From NCBI GenBank assembly GCA_907163375.1, contig CAJQUW010007488.1:62001-126000 (forward strand): a stretch of DNA of 64,000 nt, written 5' to 3'. The position numbers and the translations under genes were made by a program. The stretch comes from Prostheceraeus crozeri (lineage: Eukaryota; Platyhelminthes; Polycladida; Euryleptidae). The notes beneath the pieces are model-generated. The model saw only the letters and a program-made list of their open reading frames with translations. It was not told the DNA's origin and did no database searches. Of the stretch, positions 35,401-46,625 are shown piece after piece (the stretch's first letter is position 1; each line of letters begins with the position of its first letter).

Positions 35401-36876
35401 TGGGTTCGGGACCCTCGAACTACCTGACGCCCATATGCCGTGAATACGTTGGATCTGTCACACCTTAACCTGCAACAAATGGGGAAATGCAAAAGAGAAC
35501 AGTGAAAGGAAGTTCGATCACAAATGACCCAAATAAGTGCCATGCACAAAAACATGATTCAACAACATGAACCATCTGATGACTGTTCATACCTGGGAAA
35601 CCGGGGTGGTGTTATTTGGGACGGCCGAAGCCTACCACACATTTAAAATAAACAAACATGGAGAATAAGAATGAACAATTAATCAAACATAAGTAATTTC
35701 AATGACCAGTAAAATAAAATAATATTCCAGAGCCTGCTAGTTAGTCGGAGCACGGTCACAAATCGCCGACAATAAACCTTTCCAACAAGGTAGAACTCAA
35801 AGAAACATGAGCTTCAGATGACAAAGCCTTATTGCGACTCCGTTTTTGCCATTTCACCGCTTTGGGGCCGCAGGTTGTATGCGAAAGGGGTTAATTGTTT
35901 TTATTCAGTGCTGTGCTGTTCCATCACAGTGCGGTGAAAAGAAGACGTCAAACGTGGAGTGAGTGAGCACGAGTTTAGTCGTTATTCAAGAGGGATTGAT
36001 TTCCAAAAATAGAAAAAGAACGTCCTTTGACAGTATTAGCAAAAAGAGTCAACAGTTACTTTTAACTTATCATGCGATAATGAGCAATGTTGAGTGCGTA
36101 CAGAGCACTGACCCATACTTTGAAAACGATTGCTCCACATCAACAGATGAAACCGGAGGAGCATTATATTCAGAAATGAAATGAAATATTTTGGATCTCT
36201 ATCGCAATGAGAATTGATCAGACGATTTAGAATACATGTCAGTCGACTAACAGAGACGACACGTCCGCCCAAATTTCACTTCATTTGCTAATAGCGCATT
36301 TCAAATTTACTCCGGGTTTGACAGCAACTTCACATGGGGAGCTGTGTCGATGCTGAGAGATGTGAACTAGGCCTGCTGATGATTCCTGACATTGGATAAA
36401 AAGGTAGCCATTCAGATCGGTTCATTTTTAAATTAGGATGCAACTCAATATTAAAGTAATCCATTTATAATTGACCAGACATTTACCCAAACATCTTTCT
36501 CCAACTCTTCTCAATGCGAGAAAATACTAGAAAGGGTTTACAAATATTGAAGAATACGTGAGAAGGGGAAAACCTGGGGTCTTACTGACAAGTGCTAATA
36601 ACGATTATATTTAATACCTCTGTTGAAAACTAAAGAATCTGTGACCGAATTGCATTGTAAAATTGGTCTAATTTTCATATACAACGATTTGCTGTATTCT
36701 AATTCACCGTATACTGAAGTTTTGGCAGAGATGAGGAAAACCCTGCCAGTATCAGCAGCTATCAATGATAAGATCTTGATACAGTAATATTAGAAATTGC
36801 AACCGGAATTCAAATTTTGAGACCAACCTGACTGCTGGGACCAACTTATGCAAAAAACATCATCTATTACACTCAC
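35401..36876. other. no gene seen; 3' flank of the MSH6-like exon
   Basis: The left part may include the 5' end of LINE copy A. The rest is AT-rich. I looked here on the minus strand for the next MutS exon (with the TFFVEL and DELGRGT motifs) and did not find it. Confidence 0.45.
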
Positions 36877-37192
36877 CAGTTGAGCCAGAAGTACCAACAA
36901 CGCTGTTTGACGCATTAGGGTGCTTTTGCCACCCATATTGGGTCCTGTGACTAACACGAATGCTGACTGTCTACCAACTCCTATTTGAGTGTCATTAGGA
37001 ATGTAGTCACCTCCCATAAAAGTTCCCGATAGGCAAGGATGTCGTCCATCCCGGATATCCAGCATAGGATCAGCGGCTTCCACAATCTCTGGTCGGCACA
37101 TTTCTCCGGAGTCCCCTCGACTGAAGACAGCCAAACTCATGAGGGCGTCTATTTCAGCTACACAGCGAACTGCCGTAAACCATGACGGAAAT
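36877..37192 (-). CDS. MSH6: MSH6-like MutS homologue, single exon with Walker A
   Basis: This internal exon follows acceptor ttatcactttcag and ends CTG before donor gtgagt. It enters in phase 2 and leaves in phase 0, coding about 105 residues. It reads FPSWFTAVRCVAEIDAL, then FSRGDSGEMCRPEIVEA, DGRHPCLSGTFMGGDYIPND and VLVTGPNMGGKSTLMRQTAL. MSH6 has the same order (MCRP, RHPC, F-GDDFIPND, VLVTGPNMGGKSTLMRQ). TGPNMGGKST is the Walker A ATP-binding loop of the MutS ATPase. MSH6 pairs with MSH2 in the nucleus to detect mismatches. No upstream or downstream exon is visible, so the gene is either broken up by very long introns or this is a relic. The exon itself shows no damage. MSH3 or another MSH is less likely. 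Confidence 0.85.
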
Positions 37193-37620
37193 CTGAAAGT
37201 GATAATCTTTATTAGAGTTCAAAGTACAGAAGTTATATTTGAGCTGTACATCAATAAAGAAATCTGATAATTTCAAAGCACACCACTAACGATGTCTCGA
37301 AACTGATATCAGAAAGCAGGAAAAGAAATAAATTCGAACACCTTTCGCAATCCATCATGAATTCCTCTTATTCATGCCATGTAACTAGCAAACAATTGGT
37401 TAGATTTGTATAATACATCACATTCACATCATACTACACGTAATGCAAGGGAAGGATTGCGTGTGCATTTAAATGTCACAAGTAATATCACAGCAAAATA
37501 AAAAAATATTTTAAGGACATTTTCAGACTAAGAACTATATTCATGTTCAAACTTTGTCTCGAAAAACAGAAATTATCAAGCCCGAATTTGACCAACCAGA
37601 AGAGTATTTTGACAACATGG
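37193..37620. other. 5' flank (intron) of the MSH6-like exon
   Basis: AT-rich sequence, presumably intronic. No upstream exon was recognised. Confidence 0.45.
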
Positions 37621-37623
37621 GAC

Positions 37624-37765
37624 ATGTGGTGCACCCGTCAGGTGTGCGGAGCTTATCCAGCGCTGGGAGCTGGCGTTGGAGCGGATGATTGTCCGGCCCG
37701 TCACGTGTCGGCCAACTGGACACCTTCCCAAAAGCAAGGCGGGCACCGCAACCGACATACTTTTT
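37624..37765 (+). repeat. GC-rich dispersed repeat, copy 1
   Basis: A sharp GC-rich island in AT-rich DNA. Its plus strand (gtcaggtgtgcggagctta, gcggatgattgtccggccc) aligns with the minus strand of 45240-45330 (gtcaagtatgcggagttca, gcggatgttcggaccgccc). Both translate with RQVCG near the start. The family is not recognised; it may be part of a SINE or a LINE end. Confidence 0.6.
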
Positions 37766-38945
37766 GAAAAACCGAGACGATATCAAATTTTCTAAATTTT
37801 TCATAGAATTATGATATTTTCTTGATTAAATTTTAAGTTATCAAATTGTCAGAAAAATTCCACTCACAAAATGCGATAGTGCGATGCTACTTTTTATGCA
37901 CAAAATGCTAAGCACTCTAGTGAAGTACATATACACGCAACATACACGTATAATTACAGAATATCCGATCATGTAATCCGGACACTGCCATGAATAGGCC
38001 CCATCAGACAATTTAAGCTTACCCGATTATGCGTAAAACATACGCAAATGCGAGAGAATTCAAATTTCACTTCAATATGCAAATGATTCAGAGTCAAAGA
38101 ATCTTCTCACATTAAACACATTTTTCTCTTTGACAACAGTAACACTAAGCACTTTAGATTACACGTCCGTAGCATGGAATTTCGGTTCCTGTCTACCTTG
38201 GATGCTAGTATTGAGATGTATGGACATGTTTCAACGAATGCATCCCCTTCCCTGCTCCATCCAAAGTGCGAAGCAATATCAGGAAGTTCGTGGTGGGGCA
38301 GCCTTCATATTTTCACTAGGCTAGGGGTAGTGAGACTTGAAACACTGGACATTCTGTGCCATCGTACCGTAGTGCGGGCCTAAGCTACACTTGTAATTGA
38401 GCTATCCTACCATGAAGATCTACGCAAATACGTTAGGGTGCAGTGAATTATAATGGCAAATTTGTTTTTAGCATTTCACCAACGGCTGAACCAAATTTTC
38501 AGCCGATTGTTTGAGAATAAGTTACTTCGCAATCGCAGTGAAAAATCACGATTTTATAAGTAAATGCCGAAAAAGTGAAGTAGTTGATAGTTGATATTTG
38601 ATAGAATGTATGTCAACATCAAGTTGTCAATGAAATTATATCGAAACATACACCTCAAAGAGCCCTTCTATTCATAGTAATCCTTATGAAAATAGGCTAA
38701 TCCTTCGATATGAAAAACATGCGTTGACTAAAACAGAATATCCGCAACATATACATTATGTGTTAGACATCTACTAATATGCGATATGCTTACTTTTATC
38801 AAACAATCACAGATGAAAGTTCGGTTTTTTTGCATACCGATTTCAGAAATGAACAAGCTTGCGTAGGACAAGGCAACGCAGGAATTCATTAATCAATTAC
38901 AAGGTCGGCGTCATCCAAATTTTTAAGGGCACATTCTATGTGTCA
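37766..38945. other. no gene seen
   Basis: AT-rich sequence with short overlapping frames and no recognisable motif. Confidence 0.5.
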
Positions 38946-38949
38946 GATG

Positions 38950-39660
38950 AAATATTCACAAAATGGGGGGACGCGTGATGAACGTTTCATAATAGTCAAT
39001 CAGGTTGCAATATTCTTCAGCATCAAAGTCAATTTTATGTGATATTCTGGGCTTTCTTAAATCGCTGACTTTGTTCTGTTTGGATTCAATCGATTTGTTT
39101 AACTCGTTTTGCCTGATATCTGAATCATCCTCGTGAAGTTTAGATACCTTAATGCTTTCACAAAGGGCAAAGGAGTTTTTAAGCAGTGCATGTATAGGTT
39201 CAATGATTTGTAGATACATTTCCAAAAATCGGGAAAAATTAATTAGTCTCCAAAAATGAATAGCTTCTGATGAGCACTCTGGTTGTAACGTAATAGGAAA
39301 CCAGACTGACGCATACATTTTGATTACATGCTGAACGAGGATATTTAAACCAGGAGAAGGCTTTCGGTGTGCAAATGCAAGCGTGACGCATTCGACAAGC
39401 CAAAGTCAGCCATCTCGAATGACATAGCGGTCCCAGTTTTATGAGCTCAACATCATTAGAGCAAGAACCGACCGACTGCGATATTTTGAACAGATCCTTC
39501 TGATCTGAAGTCAATTCTCATGCGACTTCAAGCTTAATTTCTGGAAGTCTACTTTGATGTTTACTTCGGCATTTGATTCACAAGACTGGAGAAAAAAATC
39601 CCATCAATAAATTGACAAAGATGTCTAAGTGGTACTTCATTACAATGCATTATGCAAATC
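38950..39660 (-). pseudogene. decayed copy of an uncharacterised multicopy animal protein family (HSRWLT motif)
   Basis: On the minus strand, in order: VPLRHLCQFIDG (about 39650), TSDQKDLFKISQSVGS, LGPLCHSRWLTLACR (about 39400), KMYASVWFPIT, FSRFLEMYLQIIEPI, and near the end KPRISHKIDFDAEEYCNLID then ITRPPIL. I recall the same order (LPLRHLF--LDG, DQ-YLY, HSRWLT-A-R, YAP-WF-IK, NF-A--Y-DLI, TEPP) from hypothetical proteins present in many copies in arthropods and cnidarians. Their function is unknown, and the copy number suggests a mobile element. The copy here is broken and partial. It does not look like a MutS exon despite its position upstream of one. Confidence 0.65.
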
Positions 39661-42626
39661 AATCATTGCAATTGTCTACCAGTGGTGCTTCCGTCCTGAT
39701 TTGAGATTTCTCAATTATTTCGACATACTATCTTCGCTCTAATTTTCACAGCCAAATATTACGAGTATATGAATGTTCAGAGCTGTGAGACCTAAATGAT
39801 AAAACACAGTGAGCATTCCATCAGTAGAACAAAACATTTCATTCTGAATGAGATTTCCCATCGCAATCCTCGCGCAATCACACCCCAAAACCAGAAAAAC
39901 ATATCATGTCCACCTCCGAAGAGGACTTTTAAAACTTCAGTCAGTGCTGACTATTTCAAAACTCTGCAGTTTCATCTGTGCCGTCTGTGACAGCAATTTT
40001 CGCCTTGTTTTCTATACAGAACGCAATGCATATCTCAAGGAGTAACAACACTCCAGAAAAGACAAGGTCAACGCTATATAATAATCTGATGCATCCATTT
40101 AACATAATCTTGGTATTTGTTGATGCACTAAGGTGTACATGGAAATAATCCTGAACATTTTGACTCTCGTAAACGGCTGTCGAGTTGTGAAAATATTGTC
40201 CTAGGTAGACAGAAGGAGGACGGAGAGAAGGAAAGGATAGGGCGCCAGGAGGACGACTATCGTAGTCTTTTCTCCCGGAGGAATCAACTCGACAGCGCGT
40301 CAAGGTTTGCTGATCCGCAGGCGAGTTCGATGGAAGCTTCCCACTACCTTTGTTTCCATCTCAAAATCATCGACAATCACTTCTGGGAATTCAGAGGCAA
40401 CTGCACGCAAACGACATTCCAATCACACCAAAACTTGTCGGTTGGACTCCCCGGAGATCGCCTGACTTTGGAAAAGTAACACACTGCTTTAGGCAACCGT
40501 AAGTATTTCCAGGCACGTCACTGGCATCTGAGACGAAAATAATATTCAGAGGCACGAAGAACAAGAAAAAAGAATGATTTGGAACAATTCAATCCGATAA
40601 CAATAAGATTCAGACATGACATTTCGATACAACATACAGTTCCAACGTTTAAGATGCTACATGGAAGTACTCAAACAGAACATGAGAGGAAAAGAGAGGA
40701 AACTAGCACCCCGTGCGCTCTTCATCGATCGAGCTAAATGGATGAAGTTCAGCGAATTCTGTCGTTCATAAATAAGTGTCTATTCCACAGCTTTGAATTC
40801 CAATGTTTGTGCTACAACGCTATTAAAAATAAATCATTAGGTTCAAAAACTGATCTTACGGTGAAAATACAACTTTTTGATTCAAGCAAATCAGCATCTA
40901 GATGATTCGTTAGTACATTTTCGAAGGTTTGTATCTCGAAAAGTGACATAAAAAAGCTAACATGACGTGTTTTTAGCTAAAACAAACTTTTGTTTTTTTA
41001 GAAGCTTCCAAATAATGACACTTGGCGTCAGATTTATTTATGCAAACTACGAGTAACAAAAGTTGAATTCATCATTATATTCCCAGTTTTCATTAGTGCC
41101 TCTTTGGTGTTTCGATGGGTTTGAACTCGCTAATTGTATATCATAATGCTCAGCATCTAATATGCAAACAATAGCTTAAGGTGCGATAACTGCAGGTTAT
41201 AACTAAATATAACATGTTTCATGTTTAATGCAATGTATTATTGAGACCAGTGATTTAAGACAGCTTCTAAAACCAAATTTTTAAACAATTAAAAAACATG
41301 TTTCTTATACACATGAACTCGAATTTTGGCACAGCTGAGATAGCGCATCCCTCGCAACCGTGAGAGCACCCTACAACTTTTAATACTATGATTAAGGTGT
41401 TTTCCGACATGCACTGTACTGGGTGCAAAATATTTTTCTCACAAAAATCGATAGTTATCGATCACCTGCATAGAACGAACATTACACATCTTTTAACTTG
41501 AGGATAGCCATTAATCAATGCTAATATATATACTTGATTTATCAGAACTTACGATCAAAAATAAAGGAGCCGTGCAAGAAAACCAAAGGGTATTAAAACA
41601 CCATTTACACTTTACCAGAAACTACGAACATCGAGATACGCTTGCGTCCTCATGAAAAATGGCTGACGGAATAATCATCGAAAATTATACTTGATTTACA
41701 AAAGGTTGATGTCATACGACTACAATCAGTGTATCGAGCTAAAATAAAGCCTTTATTATTATTATTATTATTATTACAACCTATATGAGTTCTTTTAAAC
41801 ATGCGACATGCAGAAAAAGTGCAAGTTAGCTTACATGTAGATTTTGTTCTACTGATTCACTATGTGATAGTAGTCGGTTATTGCGATCTCTCAACTGGGA
41901 CTTCATCTTCTATGTATATTGTGACATTTTTGACAATTTATCCTGGAAATTCGATGATAAGTATGGCAGTGTGCAACGTTTCTTTCCCTGCCTCGTTCAA
42001 GTAAGATTTTGGGACCCATCGCTTGCAGTACGTTTCTTTCTTCTTGTAGTGATTTCACTGAACAAGTATTTAGTAAGTCTCAATAAAGGTTATTGCTACA
42101 ACTAAAATTTATTCATGAAAATCACAAAAGTTCCTCTCGAACTACCTGCATGTTCTACTTAAATCTAAGGGCGATTTCTGTGTTTCAACAAAATTCCTGG
42201 CAATTGCCGGGTTCTGCCACTATTCTGTTTGAGGCACTGGTACCTCATGGTTTTAATTAGCAGCACTATTAAATTCAATGCCTTTTATCCGACAGGGAGT
42301 AACGTCGAGACTTAAACTGAAAATACCACAAATCTGAACTAGCTCATTCAATTCACCGAAAACCAATAAGCATGTCAAAACCGTTCTATCCTTCCGTCAC
42401 TTTAATCAAAGTTGCTCCAGCACAAATTCTTGAGAGTTCATAGTGAGCGTAAACCAAAGAATCGACTTCGCAAGTGACCTAAGGAAATACTTGACATTAA
42501 AGTCATGTCTAAGTAAGATACATTTATTCTTTGTTTATTTGAGTGAGTAAGACACTTTATTCATTTGTACTTGTCCAGGTATGTCTACAAAAAATCTTAC
42601 ACGATTTAGTAATGGAAATCAACGCT
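39661..42626. other. no gene seen
   Basis: About 3 kb of AT-rich sequence with chance frames up to 115 codons. It contains the TTA microsatellite at 41753-41776, which follows gctaaaataaagcct as in LINE 3' tails, but no coding part of such an element could be read upstream. Confidence 0.45.
41753..41776 (+). repeat. (TTA)8 microsatellite, possible LINE tail
   Basis: Eight TTA repeats directly follow ctaaaataaagcct. An AATAAA signal and then trinucleotide repeats are how several LINE groups end. The body of the supposed element is not recognisable. Confidence 0.6.
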
Positions 42627-42782
42627 GTGATAGCAGGAAATGCTAGGCTTCATAGACGCAATCGTGTTCTATTCAACCATTCATGCTAATGAGTCTTAAT
42701 GTTAGTGATAACAGGAAATGCTGGGTTTCATAGACACAATCGTATCCGATTTAACCATTCATGCTAATGAGTTTAAATGCAT
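42627..42782. repeat. 78-base imperfect tandem duplication
   Basis: Two units of 78 bases (42627-42704 and 42705-42782) share the order gtgata-caggaaatgct, ttcatagac-caatcgt and aaccattcatgctaatgagt, with scattered substitutions. The divergence indicates an older duplication than the one at 240-311. No coding role is seen. Confidence 0.85.
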
Positions 42783-44800
42783 CTCTGTTGCTTGAGACAC
42801 AAAAGTTTTCGTATGAAGTATTGCAAAACGGTATAAGTCTTCCTTTTAAGTGCAATCACGTGAAGATAGAGAAGGAAGAGTTCCGTGCGTGGTTGGGTCG
42901 TTATCAAAAGTTATCACCGCTGCATCAAATCATCAAGATTTAAGTTCAATCGGTGCAGAGCTCTCCATAAACGTAAAGCTTTTGGCTCTTATTTAACTTA
43001 TCCGCCAGAAGGCGACAATCGTTGCATCGCAAAGGGAAGAAAGTCTCTAAGATAGATAATGAGCAAGAATAAAAGCGAGCAAACGGACTTGGAGATCCCC
43101 TGTTCACTATATTTCTGCCATCGATATTCAAATGATATGAAGAACTGCTGATTCTAAGAAACTAAAAAATTAGAAAGGAGTGAGCATGAAATAACAGTCG
43201 ATTTTTTGATAACAGATGCAAAGAATGAAGATGTTTAATCTAGCTAGTTGCTCAAATACATTGCACTTATACACACCGAGTATAACTGCTGACTGATGCT
43301 GTAGCGGCGAGTGATTGAAAAAAGTCGAAATCGTAATTGAAAAAAATTGTGCTAGTAAAATGAACATACAAAATTTGATCAATGATTCAGTCTGAGGGAT
43401 CGACAACATGCATGCTCAAGACAATTTGAACAAATCAACCTATATTTTCGGGGTCCTACTAACTACTTTTTAATCCATGAAGAACTGTCTAAAAGCATTA
43501 GACAAGAAAACAATTACAAAAAGGTCACTAAAAACGTTTGCTATTATCTCTTCAAATTTTCTTTTCATTTTGCACTTCTAAAAAATGGTAATTATTGCTG
43601 AATATTCAATGTTGACGTACTTTACAAGCATTAAAAATATTTTCAGAATTTCATGCTCCAGTGGATACCCAGAAGGATCCACAGGAGGATTGAAATTTAA
43701 TTCTATATGCAGGTATAAGTAATCCCACTACTTATGTAGTGCATGTAGTAAAAGTACACTTATATATTTTTCTAAATTCTATTGAAGGAACTCTTCCACC
43801 GAGCTATACACTAAATTTTCAGGGTATTTGGGCAGCAATCTTCCAAATGATCAGAATAAAGCTAAATTTATCGTCAAATGGGGCACTCTATGTAACTCTT
43901 ATGCTGAGCTGCAATTTCGAGCATCATTAGGTCACAGCATTTTCTTAAAAACGTGCTGAAAATTCCTGGTGTGACCTGTTTTTAAAAAACACGGGAATCA
44001 TGTTACCATAAAGTGGCTGAATGACATAACAGCATGTGCCTACTCATCATGTCACCGTATTCAATTGTACAAATGAAAGTTCAGACATTTTAACCAATTC
44101 AAAGAATTTATAATGTATGGCAAATGTTCTAACAATGGGCATATTCTGAATAGATTCGGCATAAGAATGTCTGTAAATGAACCCATTGAATTCTTCAATG
44201 CCTACTGCCAATACCGTGAATGTTCGAATGCTGATAGCTTTCATTTAAAAGTCAGTGTGACCGCATGGCGCTACGACGCTACGATTTTCAAAATGCTCTA
44301 TCAAACAAATTTGTGATTAAGCAGATCTGAATAGACAATACAAAATGAATCACTTATTTTTTGCTTTACACCCAAATTTCGGAAGTTTCACAGGTTTGGT
44401 TGAAGGCTGTGAGACGAAAAAAATGTCATTTTTTCGTTACGACGTTGCACATGAAATTTTTTTAAACAAATAAAAGAAAGTGAGGCTGCTTTCGAAGAAG
44501 TACTCGATCTATGACCCGAAAAAGTAGCAAACATCAGCTATATTTGAATGAATTTGAAATATATTAGTACAAAAAAGAGCAATTTTTAAAATGACAATTT
44601 TTCTTTTTTTTCTATAACAGTATTCATTACTTTTTGTGATGGAAGTCAAATTTCCATGGTAAACTGAATGTTTTTCTGGAAAATGCAAGTGTCAAGGATA
44701 ATGTTTGTGCAATTGAAAATAAGCTGTGAATTACTTTAGAAAATTGCCCAAATGTTGACATGCACGTGGAAGTGCCCTATAGCATATGAGATACGACTCT
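42783..44800. other. no gene seen
   Basis: AT-rich sequence with short frames and no recognisable motif. Confidence 0.5.
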
Positions 44801-44809
44801 TCCCTCTCA

Positions 44810-45145
44810 GGAAAGGAAGCGAAGACCCTCTCCCACAGCGATTGTCTCTGAACGCACTCCCGACCAAGTCCCTCGGACTAGTGCTCGTGGGATCACCCTC
44901 TACACGTTGGCCGGGTCGCTAGATATGTCCTGTTGACGCCCCTGTCCAGTTCGTGGCGATCATAGCGACAGGATTGGAGATCACGCGGATGGATCTCGTC
45001 TTTTCTAAAGGAGCGGAAACAACATGTAAAAGTTCGTGACTGATTGGTATTCCCCGACTAGTGGGGTTCCTCAAGGCAGTGTATTGCCGCCATTTCTTTT
45101 CGCTCTGGTTATTGATGCATCGGCCAGGACAGCAACTTTCTATCC
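44810..45145 (+). mobile_element. LINE reverse-transcriptase fragment
   Basis: The plus strand reads RGWISSFLKERKQHVKVRD and, in a shifted frame, PTSGVPQGSVLPPFLFALVI (about 45054-45115). These are the thumb-side and block B motifs of CR1/Jockey-group reverse transcriptases (W-SSFL--R-Q-V-V, SGVPQGSVLGPLLF). P replaces the usual G after VL. Neither YADD nor ends were found. It is GC-richer than its surroundings and adjoins other repeats. Confidence 0.65.
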
Positions 45146-45199
45146 TCGAAAGGAAGCATCACTGACCTAAAATCAATCCTGACCCGCTGACATTTGCTT

Positions 45200-45434
45200 C
45201 CCATCCTGCTGGTGGGGGGTCGATCCACCTCCACCTGTTAATGGGAGGGGCCCAGGGTGCCGTCAGGTGTCGGGCGGTCCGAACATCCGCTTCCAGCGGC
45301 GGATGAACTCCGCATACTTGACGGGGGAAGTCCAGACATTCCACAGTGTGAGCGTTGTGTGATTGTGATTTGAAGAGGGGAGAAAGAGTAGAAGAATGGA
45401 CAGTGGGCTTCATATTGAATATCTAAAGAGAATG
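45200..45434 (-). repeat. GC-rich dispersed repeat, copy 2
   Basis: The minus strand matches the repeat at 37624-37765 over about 90 bases, and continues upstream (toward 45434) into sequence without a match there. At 45415-45434 it meets a 20-base direct repeat that brackets the insertion to its right, so this older repeat seems to have been split by that insertion. Confidence 0.55.
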
Positions 45435-45736
45435 ACAACTATGAAGTCAATACAAGACAACAACACTTTTCATTCCCCGACCGCACTCGCCCGACCTAGG
45501 AATTGAACCGAAGTCCGTGGAGGAGACGAGCTCGCACCTTCATCATTAGGCCACGCTGACGGTTCAAAAGGAATGCGAGTGAAGGCAGAAGTCATCTCCA
45601 AGTAATATCGACATCTTATTGTTCCGTTATTATTGACAGAATGCTACCAGCATTCATGTTGTAGCAAGACAGCACATCATCATGTCATTCGACTACGTCA
45701 CACAGTAGATTGACAACAAAGGTCTGTCGCAGTACA
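45435..45736 (-). mobile_element. SINE-like insertion with 20-base target duplication and tRNA-like promoter
   Basis: A 302-base segment is flanked by the identical 20 bases ttgaatatctaaagagaatg at 45415-45434 and 45737-45756. Inside, the minus strand has tggcctaatgatg (A box, complement 45541-45553) and ggttcaattcc (B box, complement 45499-45509), spaced as in a tRNA gene. The sequence around them is not foldable into a functional tRNA. This fits a tRNA-derived SINE, transcribed by RNA polymerase III and mobilised by a LINE. Unusually, the tRNA-like part lies near the middle of the insert, not at its 5' end. Confidence 0.7.
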
Positions 45737-45756
45737 TTGAATATCTAAAGAGAATG

Positions 45757-46140
45757 CTTATTTGGGGTTGATGTTGTGTAAGTGTTCTATTAAGGGGGGT
45801 ATTTGTTTATTTAGAGTTGTGCCAGTGTTCCCATCCTGGTCCCTTGGAAAGTCGACCGCCCATGACGGTAGAGTGATCTTTTATCTCCATTGGGCATCTG
45901 CACCTGGAAGTCAGTGCCCAGCGCCGGTTGTGCTTCAACCGGCAAAAAATGAAGAAGAGAGCTCAGGTGTCCGATTGTAACGAGGCCAGTGCTATTTTCA
46001 TAAATGCGAAACTTTAGCCTCCATAATACGCCTCCAGTCCCTTAGATCCGCAGACCCGCCCAACAAATCCATGCAACGCCTGGGCGAGGGAATGGGCAGA
46101 TACTCGTCCACCGAATCCCTACCCAGACATCGCACCATGT
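45757..46140 (-). repeat. GC-rich repeat-like block, unrecognised
   Basis: This GC-rich block includes a perfect hairpin, gccggttg-tgctt-caaccggc (45923-45943). Minus-strand translation gives a coding-looking stretch, RDSVDEYLPIPSPRRCMDLL followed by WRRIMEAKVSHL, near 46010-46130. It probably belongs to the same older repeat as 45200-45434, interrupted by the SINE. I do not recognise the family. Confidence 0.4.
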
Positions 46141-46547
46141 TTTAACAGTCTTATCTTCTCTCCGCTTTTCCACGTTTTACGCCTTACTTGTCTTTATTGA
46201 TTGCTATTAGTGTTGTTGAGGACTATCCGGATACCAAAATAATACCGGATACCATCACTAATTGTCATCATTTTGTTTTCTGAACTAATGATCATCAAGT
46301 AGTCGTAACTGTTACTTCATCAGGGCTTCCGTAAAGCGCCAATTCGGCTGCGCATGTCATTCTCAAGACTTTCTGGAGCGTCAACTTAAATGTTTTCATC
46401 ATCAGTTTGATGTGCTCCATACGAAGATCTTCGTCATCGTAAACAGGGATTTTGTCAAAACCTGGTGTTACTGAGAAGATCAAATTCATTGCCGATTACC
46501 AAAGTTCATAAACAGGAAGCTCTAATCAAATAGTCAGCCCTTGCTGT

Positions 46548-46625
46548 CGACGGGACTTCCTATGATACTTTCGGGACTCAATCTTTAGATCAACCCTTTA
46601 ACAATTGCACCACTTAGACCACGCT
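46548..46625 (-). mobile_element. tRNA-like SINE head, decayed
   Basis: The minus strand reads gcgtggtctaagtgg (a good A box, TGGTCTAAGTGG) and, about 40 bases on, gattgagtccc, a degraded B box (consensus GGTTCGANTCC). No intact cloverleaf can be drawn, so it is a SINE remnant and not a working tRNA gene. Confidence 0.5.

Noticed and set aside
38956-39318. Reading this frame as a reverse-transcriptase/RNase H junction of an LTR element
   Set aside because: Neighbouring motifs (TSDQ, HSRWLT, LPLRHL-like, FDAEEY-LID) fit the uncharacterised HSRWLT family much better.
45498-45553. Possible functional tRNA gene
   Set aside because: A and B boxes are present but no complete cloverleaf can be drawn; it lies in a bracketed SINE-like insertion.
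46295-46489. 64-codon minus-strand frame with protein-like composition (DDEDLRMEHIKLMMKTFKL)
   Set aside because: No family recognised, no splice context, and it sits among SINE and repeat fragments.
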